DNA of 60,312 nucleotides from a virus. The stretch lies in the IMG/VR virus record IMGVR_UViG_3300043446_003285, positions 1-60,312 of that record; one strand, 5' to 3'. Below are positions 55,900 through 60,312 of this stretch, piece by piece. The notes under the pieces were generated by a model, which saw only the letters and a program-made list of their open reading frames with translations, had not been told where the DNA came from and ran no database searches. The number at the start of each line of letters is the position of its first letter. Position 1 is the first letter of the stretch. Made by a program: the position numbers and the translations under genes.

Positions 55900-56246
55900 T
55901 ATTCAAAGTCCTTGATGTGTTTGCATTGTCCACGGAATTTAAAACCTGCACAGGTACAGCTAAGACCGTTTTCACTGCGTTCAACAATGTAAACATCGCC
56001 CTTGCTGCCTTTTACTTCCCAACGGGGATTTTTAATCACTTCACCAGGAATGGTATATTTGAAAGTGTTTTTGACTTCTTTAAACTGCCTACCCCGGATA
56101 TCGATCCTAATGGGATTTTTAAATTCTTTAACCGTTTTGGTGCCGGGTGCCACAAAAGCATACATAAGACTCTTGCTGTCATTCAGCAGGTAAACACCGT
56201 TGGCAATGTCGTCTTTGTAGTCAGTTGTTTCTTGATAGAATTTCAT
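55899..56246 (-). CDS. SWIM zinc-finger protein
   Basis: A 115-residue protein with a C-terminal SWIM motif (CTCAGFKFRGQCKHI: C-x-C...C-x-H). The N-terminal 80 residues are beta-rich. It probably binds nucleic acid or protein. It lies directly upstream of DNA ligase, so it may be a ligase or repair accessory. Confidence 0.75.
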   Translation of the reverse strand: MKFYQETTDYKDDIANGVYLLNDSKSLMYAFVAPGTKTVKEFKNPIRIDIRGRQFKEVKNTFKYTIPGEVIKNPRWEVKGSKGDVYIVERSENGLSCTCAGFKFRGQCKHIKDFE

Positions 56247-56274
56247 TCCAACCCCAATTTGTTTTTACAGCCAT

Positions 56275-56303
56275 ATTATAGCATAACTGGGATTTATTTG
56301 CAA
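56275..56303 (-). promoter_or_regulatory. Early promoter for SWIM-ligase unit
   Basis: TTGCAA (56298-56303), 17-base spacer, TATAAT (56275-56280) with TGC before the -10. The upstream GTATTACTTG block also occurs before the 45418 promoter. Confidence 0.75.
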
Positions 56304-56317
56304 GTAATACTTTGGTA

Positions 56318-56638
56318 TTATTTTAGATCTTCGGGTTTGAGTCCCTGAATATTGAATTTTAACTTTTTTCCAACGCTGATAAAACAACCAACTTCTTTAT
56401 TGAACTGTACAATGCTGAATGAATCTTCTTGTCTATTGTACAACACACTGATTACCACTTGTTGTTCGTCTTTGGCTGTTTCTTTTAGACCTATCATTAT
56501 GGGAACTTCTTGAAATTTATCAACTTCTTTTAGGAAATCTTTATAGATAAAACAGTAGGCAGGAAAATCAACTAGTCTACCATCTTGGGCCCAGGACAGC
56601 GCAGGTACTAACAGCAGGAGCATTAAAAGTTTTTTCAT
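56318..56638 (-). CDS. Small secreted phage protein
   Basis: A 106-residue protein with a signal peptide (MKKLLMLLLLVPALSWAQ). The mature part is beta-rich with two cysteines (AYCFIY, VGCFIS). It may act in the periplasm. It lies after the pstS terminator. Family unknown. Confidence 0.65.
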   Translation of the reverse strand: MKKLLMLLLLVPALSWAQDGRLVDFPAYCFIYKDFLKEVDKFQEVPIMIGLKETAKDEQQVVISVLYNRQEDSFSIVQFNKEVGCFISVGKKLKFNIQGLKPEDLK

Positions 56639-56649
56639 ATAGTACTTAT

Positions 56650-56673
56650 AAAAATAGGGCCCGGGGGGCCCTA
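56650..56673 (-). terminator. Terminator after pstS
   Basis: A perfect 8-bp GC-rich stem (TAGGGCCC/GGGCCCTA) followed on the minus strand by TTTTT. It lies in the 101-base gap after pstS. Confidence 0.85.
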
Positions 56674-56739
56674 GTACTGGTTACGGATTCCAGTGATAGC
56701 TTATCTTCTACCCGATTTATTAAATGCTCAGTTTATTTA

Positions 56740-57747
56740 TCACTGCTTGATTTGACTCCAAACTTTTTGCCTAATTTGGTTTTGCAGTGATTCTGGCAAA
56801 TGTACATAGTCGAGATCTTCACTCATTTTCTTACCATTCTTGAATGCCCAATCAAAAAACTTGATAACTTCTGTGCTGGCTGCTTTATCCGTGGGATCCT
56901 TGTACATGATGATAAAACTGGCAGTTGAAATAGGCCAAACATCTTTACCTGTTTGGTTTACAATGCTGATACCCATGCCTGGCACACTGAACCAATCTGC
57001 TTTGGCCGCAGCGGCTGCAAAGGTAGTGTCATCGGGATCAACATAAGCACCTGATTTATTTTGTAGTTTCAAATAAGTCATGTTGTTTTTCTTAACATAA
57101 GCATATTCAACATAACCAATACTGCCACGCACTCTTGTAACATTGGCTGCTACACCTTCATTGCCCTTGCCACCAACTGAACTGTCAGCAGGCCATTTGA
57201 CGGCTGCTCCTTTGCCAACCTTTTTAGCCCATTCTTCACTGACACTGCTTAAGTAATCAGTAAAGTTAAAAGTTGTGCCTGAGCCATCTGCACGATGTAT
57301 CACTGTGATATTTGTGTCTGGTAATCGTTTACCAGGATTTAACTGTTGTAGTTTTGTGTCATTCCACTTGGTAATGTTGCCCAAGTAAATGTCTGCCAGT
57401 ACAGGACCTGTGATCTGTAGTTCGCCTGGTTTAAAACCTTCTAAGTTAATAACTGGAACAGTGCCGCCGATAATAGCTGGAAACTGTACCTGTTCTAATT
57501 TATCTAAGTCTTCGCCTTTTACTGGAGCGTCAGTTGCTCCGAAAGTCACAGTTTTGGCATTGATCTGTTTGATGCCACCACTGCTGCCAATGCTTTGATA
57601 ATTAAGGTTATTGCCTGTTTGTTTTTGATAAGCTTCAGCCCATTTAGCATAAATGGGATAGGGAAAGGTTGCTCCTGCCCCTGTGATTGTACCTGCTTGT
57701 GCTGTAACAGCCAGTGCTGTCAGTAGTGTCAGTATTAGTTTTTTCAT
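56740..57747 (-). CDS. pstS: PstS phosphate-binding protein
   Basis: Start at ATG 57747 (MKKLILTLLTALAVTAQA signal peptide), giving 335 residues. The phosphate-binding core is clear: GAGATFPYPIYAKW, YQSIGSSGGIKQI, FGATDAPV, RADGSGTTFNF and SSVGGKGNEGVAANV. PstS captures phosphate in the periplasm for the PstABC transporter; no transporter genes are seen here, so it would supply host PstABC. Upstream are a late motif and tandem repeats resembling a PhoB box. It follows agt in the same run. Confidence 0.95.
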   Translation of the reverse strand: MKKLILTLLTALAVTAQAGTITGAGATFPYPIYAKWAEAYQKQTGNNLNYQSIGSSGGIKQINAKTVTFGATDAPVKGEDLDKLEQVQFPAIIGGTVPVINLEGFKPGELQITGPVLADIYLGNITKWNDTKLQQLNPGKRLPDTNITVIHRADGSGTTFNFTDYLSSVSEEWAKKVGKGAAVKWPADSSVGGKGNEGVAANVTRVRGSIGYVEYAYVKKNNMTYLKLQNKSGAYVDPDDTTFAAAAAKADWFSVPGMGISIVNQTGKDVWPISTASFIIMYKDPTDKAASTEVIKFFDWAFKNGKKMSEDLDYVHLPESLQNQIRQKVWSQIKQ

Positions 57748-57771
57748 TTTTGCATTAACTCCTTGATTGCA

Positions 57772-57783
57772 CAAGTATTTAAG
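57772..57783 (-). promoter_or_regulatory. Candidate late promoter before pstS
   Basis: Minus-strand CTTAAATACTTG, 25 bases before the pstS start. Confidence 0.4.
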
Positions 57784-57788
57784 GTCAA

Positions 57789-57810
57789 AAAGATTACAGA
57801 AATATTACAA
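57789..57810 (-). promoter_or_regulatory. Pho-box-like direct repeats before pstS
   Basis: On the minus strand TTGTAAT (57804-57810) and CTGTAAT (57793-57799) are 11 bases apart, the spacing of PhoB half-sites (CTGTCAT). They lie about 45 bases before the pstS start, overlapping the end of the agt gene. A third, weaker site TTGACCT follows. Confidence 0.5.
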
Positions 57811-58821
57811 TCGTTTTTTAGCTTCTACTAAGTTATCTCTAAAGATTTCCCATGCTTTTTGCCAAGACCATCTATAACTATTGACATAGACTGTTTGTCT
57901 ATTCAGCATTAAAGTATCCATTACTGCCTGTTTTAAATCATCATTTAGACAGCCCGTTATTCCTTCGTCTATAACATCCAAGGGTCCTTGACAGGGGTAA
58001 GCAGCTACCGGTGTGCCGCAGGCCATGGCTTCTATCATAACTATACCAAAAGTTTCCCAACGACTGGGAAAAACAAATACATCAGCTGCCCTGTAGTAGT
58101 CAGCCAGTTCCTTTCCAGTTTTAAATCCTACAAACAAAACATCTGGATATTTTTGTTTGTATTCTTCTAACATAGGGCCATCGCCTACCATTATTTTTTT
58201 AAAGTTTTTTAACTTTAAATTAAAAAAATCTTCTAAATTTTTCTCCTTTGATACTCTACTAACGCACAACAAAATGCCATGCTGCCTGCCAACAAAGTTA
58301 TTGTTACTGCTAGGATAAAAAATACTTCGGTCAACACCTCTAGTCCACGAAATAATATTACCATCAAATCCATGATCTTTTAGTTCCTTTACCATAGAGT
58401 CTGTAGTAGTCAAAACTTTGCCGCTGTGTTTATGAAACCAACGAATTAAAGGCCAAGTAAAATTCTCAGGTATTCCAAACAATTTTCTAAGTCCTTCTGG
58501 AAACTTAGTATGATAAGCAGTATTGTAGCAATAATTGTGTTTGTCAAGATATTGTCTAAAACGCAGACCAATAGGACCCTCTGTGGCGATATGGATATAA
58601 TCCGGACAGATCTCCTCAAGTATCTTGCCCACCTTCCTGGGAAAGGCAATCTTGACTTCGTTGTAGCCAGGGCAATTAACATAGCGGAACCGCCCGGGAT
58701 CAATATATACAACACGATAGTTGTCGCGAACCGCACACGCCTCAATATTTTTATAGGTTGTAACCACGCCATTGATCTGCTCCGGTAAATTATCAGTTAT
58801 GATCAATATAGTTTTTTGCAT
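57805..58821 (-). CDS. GT4-family glycosyltransferase, Agt-like
   Basis: A 338-residue GT-B fold enzyme. N-domain: ITDNLPEQINGVVTTYKNIE and HIATEGPIGLRFR. C-domain: SWTRGVDRSIFYPS, LLCVSRVSKEKN, FVFPSRWETFGIVMIEAMACGTPVAAYP (E-x7-E region) and GPLDVI. It closely resembles Agt/SqdX-type enzymes that add a sugar to diacylglycerol. It follows the PlcP-like gene, which would make diacylglycerol. This pairing is the known lipid-remodelling arrangement; the sugar donor is not known. Confidence 0.85.
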   Translation of the reverse strand: MQKTILIITDNLPEQINGVVTTYKNIEACAVRDNYRVVYIDPGRFRYVNCPGYNEVKIAFPRKVGKILEEICPDYIHIATEGPIGLRFRQYLDKHNYCYNTAYHTKFPEGLRKLFGIPENFTWPLIRWFHKHSGKVLTTTDSMVKELKDHGFDGNIISWTRGVDRSIFYPSSNNNFVGRQHGILLCVSRVSKEKNLEDFFNLKLKNFKKIMVGDGPMLEEYKQKYPDVLFVGFKTGKELADYYRAADVFVFPSRWETFGIVMIEAMACGTPVAAYPCQGPLDVIDEGITGCLNDDLKQAVMDTLMLNRQTVYVNSYRWSWQKAWEIFRDNLVEAKKRL

Positions 58822-58842
58822 TCGGCCACTACCTTAAAACTG

Positions 58843-59727
58843 TCAAATTTTATCCATGTTTTCATTGATTGAGCTGCCTGTTGGCAAGTCTGCTGATCCG
58901 GTAATTGAATTTCTATTCTTGCTGGAACGTCTCGAGGATCGTTTAAGTGTACCGCTATTAATATCAGTATCCACATCGTCGTGCTCCTTGGTCCAAGTTA
59001 CTATATGCCATGATCCGTCGTACTGCTCCACCAATGCAGTACAACTTTCTACCCAGTCACCGTCATTCATATAAGTGACTTCGTTTATTGTTTTAATTTC
59101 TGCGTGATGTATGTGTCCACAAATAACTCCATCAAATCCGCGTTTTTTACAATAGTTTGCCAGGTTTAATTCAAATTGAAAAATAAAGTCCACTGCTCGT
59201 TTGACTTTTACTTTTAGAAATTTTGATAGACTCCAGTATCCAAAACCCAACCTATGACGAATCCAGTTAAAACGATTATTAAGGGCCAAAACCATGTCAT
59301 ACGCATTGTCTCCTAAAAAACTTAACCAAGGGGCTAATCTTGTGATGCCATCAAACATATCGCCATGAACAACAAGATAATGTTTTTTGTCTAAGCCTAT
59401 ATGTTCAATTTGATTGCAGACTTCTATATTACCGAAACCTATACCGTAGGGCATAAGGGGTCTTAGAAATTCATCGTGATTGCCAGCTATATAGATAACT
59501 CTTGTGCCGCGTTTGGCATGACCTAGTATTCGTCTTATTACATTGCTATGCGATTGTTTCCAACGCCATTTGTTGCGTTGTATTTTCCAACCGTCAATTA
59601 TATCGCCTACTAGGTAAAGTGTTTCGCAGGTATTATGTTTGAGAAAATTGCTTAAATGATCGGCCTTGCAGTCTTTGGTGCCAAGATGTACATCGCTTAT
59701 AAAAATACTGCGGTAAGTTTTTTGCAT
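58843..59727 (-). CDS. PlcP-like phospholipase C (UDP-diacylglucosamine diphosphatase family)
   Basis: Start at ATG 59727 (MQKTYRSIFISDVHLG), giving 294 residues. Metal-site motifs: D12/H14 (SDVHLG), D42 (VGDIIDGW), N83/H84 (AGNHDEF), H121 (VVHGDMFD), H205/H207 (CGHIHH), then GDWVESCTALVE. This is the LpxH-like family that includes PlcP, which splits phospholipids to diacylglycerol in phosphate-starved bacteria. It is followed by the GT4 gene after 21 bases. A Ser/Arg/Asn-rich tail of about 40 residues is an addition. A true LpxH role is possible but the neighbours argue for PlcP. Confidence 0.85.
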   Translation of the reverse strand: MQKTYRSIFISDVHLGTKDCKADHLSNFLKHNTCETLYLVGDIIDGWKIQRNKWRWKQSHSNVIRRILGHAKRGTRVIYIAGNHDEFLRPLMPYGIGFGNIEVCNQIEHIGLDKKHYLVVHGDMFDGITRLAPWLSFLGDNAYDMVLALNNRFNWIRHRLGFGYWSLSKFLKVKVKRAVDFIFQFELNLANYCKKRGFDGVICGHIHHAEIKTINEVTYMNDGDWVESCTALVEQYDGSWHIVTWTKEHDDVDTDINSGTLKRSSRRSSKNRNSITGSADLPTGSSINENMDKI

Positions 59728-59759
59728 TGTAACAATATTTAAGAACAATATTGTTACAA
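59727..59759 (-). promoter_or_regulatory. 13-bp inverted repeat at the plcP start codon
   Basis: TTGTAACAATATT and its exact complement AATATTGTTACAA are separated by 7 bases. The repeat ends at the A of the plcP ATG. It contains a late-type CTTAAATATTG (59733-59743). No ribosome site is visible, so the structure may control translation or bind a regulator. Confidence 0.6.
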
Positions 59760-59770
59760 TTCAGTTACAA
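59753..59770 (-). promoter_or_regulatory. Pho-box-like direct repeats before plcP
   Basis: TTGTAAC at 59764-59770 and at 59753-59759, 11 bases apart on the minus strand, like PhoB half-sites. The same repeat type precedes pstS. Confidence 0.5.
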
Positions 59771-59941
59771 AGTGATAATTTTCATTTTACTTGCACAGGT
59801 CAAGCAAGGCCCCATGCGTTTTTTATCACAGTCCGGACAGAGTTTAATGGTTTGAGTAGTAATGTGACGAGGGAATAGTATTTCCTGCTCATACTTGCCA
59901 GGTTTACTGGTGTCTCCGCAGAGTGTTTTTGGTTCGGACAT
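59765..59941 (-). CDS. Small zinc-finger-like protein (58 aa)
   Basis: Frame from ATG 59941 (MSEPKTLCGDTSKPGKYEQE...), preceded by AAAGG. Two Cys pairs, CPDC and CLTC, could bind zinc. It ends inside the plcP upstream region. Function unknown; it lies between tmRNA and plcP. Confidence 0.65.
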   Translation of the reverse strand: MSEPKTLCGDTSKPGKYEQEILFPRHITTQTIKLCPDCDKKRMGPCLTCASKMKIITL

Positions 59942-59995
59942 AGATCAATACCTTTATATATGTTTAACGCCTGCGGTTCAAAAAAGTTTACAAAC

Positions 59996-60017
59996 AAAAA
60001 GGCCTTGCGGCCTTTTT
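59996..60017 (-). terminator. Terminator after tmRNA
   Basis: On the minus strand AAAAAGGCC-GCAA-GGCCTTTTT: a 9-bp stem with GCAA loop and U-run. It ends the tmRNA transcript. Confidence 0.85.
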
Positions 60018-60312
60018 GGTTATTTTGGGTAAAAAGGCATAACTGCCCCTGGTATGGCTATCAGGCCATTACAGCTTCACGAGCTGCAGAAGCAAGCTTA
60101 ACGCCTTTTCCGCTGAACTTGAAGCTACCTTTTGTAGATGCTGTTGCATTTACTGAATGTATGCGATTTACGGTCGTCATCTACCGTGCTGTCCACTCTG
60201 TTACTCTTTGCCCTGTCGAAACCATTTCATCCCCAGCAACAACACACTATTTCTAATATGCTCTTGGTGGAGATGGGGGCTTCGAAGCCCCGTCCAAGAC
60301 TCATTTCTCGTT
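60018..60312 (-). ncRNA. ssrA: tmRNA, circularly permuted (two-piece), cut by window edge
   Basis: The order on the minus strand is acceptor piece first: T arm with GGGGCTTCGAAGCCCC, acceptor strand CATCTCC, discriminator A, and CCA ending at 60265. Then a 30-base intervening segment (60235-60264), then the coding piece starting GGGGATG at 60234 (followed by AAATGGTTTCGACAGGG). The acceptor halves pair 7 bp with one G-U. The tag frame is 60147 to 60061: resume codon GCA, 28 codons (ATASTKG...AREAVMA), then TGA TAG. No T arm or CCA follows the tag; a terminator does. The 5' end of the acceptor piece is off the window. The T loop seems one base short. Tag end AVMA resembles ClpXP degrons. Confidence 0.88.

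Noticed and set aside
59800-59997. A 65-residue minus-strand frame between plcP and tmRNA
   Set aside because: It overlaps a better frame at 59765-59941 that has a ribosome site, a good start and Cys pairs. The longer one has no ribosome site and an odd composition.
60018-60234. A one-piece tmRNA gene
   Set aside because: After the tag frame only a terminator follows: there is no T arm or CCA. The CCA and T arm precede the coding part, so the gene is permuted.
59960-60256. A 98-residue plus-strand frame
   Set aside because: It lies antisense to the tmRNA gene and its terminator, so it is not a likely protein gene.
1-60312. Stop-codon reassignment
   Set aside because: Genes end cleanly at TAA, TGA and TAG next to the next start. 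No conserved gene has an in-frame stop.
1-60312. Prophage integration or insertion sequences
   Set aside because: No integrase, transposase, attachment repeat or flanking host gene was seen.

Overview
The window looks like part of a large T4-type myovirus genome infecting a Gram-negative bacterium. T4-like replication genes are present: family B DNA polymerase gp43, a probable sliding clamp gp45, clamp-loader subunit gp44, ATP DNA ligase, DsbA and a gp31/GroES-like co-chaperonin. They are packed with short overlaps (ATGA, TAATG), nearly all on the minus strand, and carry T4-type late-promoter motifs (TAAATA). A Gram-negative host is implied by lipoproteins, spanin-like genes, a phage-borne beta-barrel protein and a periplasmic DD-peptidase. 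The host genus is not visible in the sequence. The permuted tmRNA at the right edge resembles those of Alphaproteobacteria (two-piece tmRNAs also occur in cyanobacteria and some betaproteobacteria).

Layout, left to right (transcription runs right to left unless stated). 0-6 kb: a QueD-like protein, two dehydrogenase/oxidoreductase enzymes, small membrane proteins and a TGT/DpdA-like transglycosylase, suggesting part of a 7-deazaguanine nucleic-acid modification route. 5.7-12.3 kb: probable clamp, methyltransferase, DNA polymerase, DsbA, a twitch-type radical SAM protein and Dps. 12.3-24 kb: four very long multidomain proteins (polyvalent, probably virion-packaged) studded with V/I-x-E-G/N motifs that resemble prohead-protease sites, then a carbohydrate-binding-like protein and a glycosyltransferase. 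24-28 kb: a ClpA-type unfoldase that keeps a ClpP-docking IGF loop, and a DnaJ/CbpA-type chaperone. 28-31 kb: lysis region (holin, lipoproteins, Rz-like spanin, GH19 endolysin). 32.9-33.6 kb: PhoH, the only plus-strand gene, closed by a UUCG-loop hairpin. 33.6-38.7 kb: an early operon with HAD phosphatase, clamp loader, nucleotidyltransferase, GroES and a DnaE fragment. 38.7-43.5 kb: three tail fibre/baseplate-like proteins. 43.6-44.7 kb: ErpA, superoxide dismutase and translation factor IF-1. 45-56 kb: many small early genes under strong sigma70-like promoters, plus Bax inhibitor-1-like protein, MazG-like hydrolase, DD-peptidase, a beta-barrel protein, tRNA-Arg(UCU), phosphoesterase and DNA ligase. 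56.7-59.7 kb: pstS, a GT4 glycosyltransferase (Agt-like) and a PlcP-like phosphoesterase. 60.0-60.3 kb: the tmRNA gene.

The most striking system is the plcP-agt-pstS block. PlcP and Agt are the two enzymes that phosphate-starved heterotrophic bacteria use to replace phospholipids with glycolipids; here they sit in one run with the phosphate-binding protein PstS. Both ends carry tandem TTGTAA(C/T)-N4-(T/C)TGTAA(C/T) repeats with 11-bp spacing, as in PhoB boxes. I read this as a phage module that frees membrane phosphate and captures external phosphate under host phosphate-starvation control. A second theme is control of protein fate: the phage carries a tmRNA, a ClpA-like unfoldase, DnaJ, GroES and IF-1.

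All assignments come from reading motifs by eye; no database search was run.
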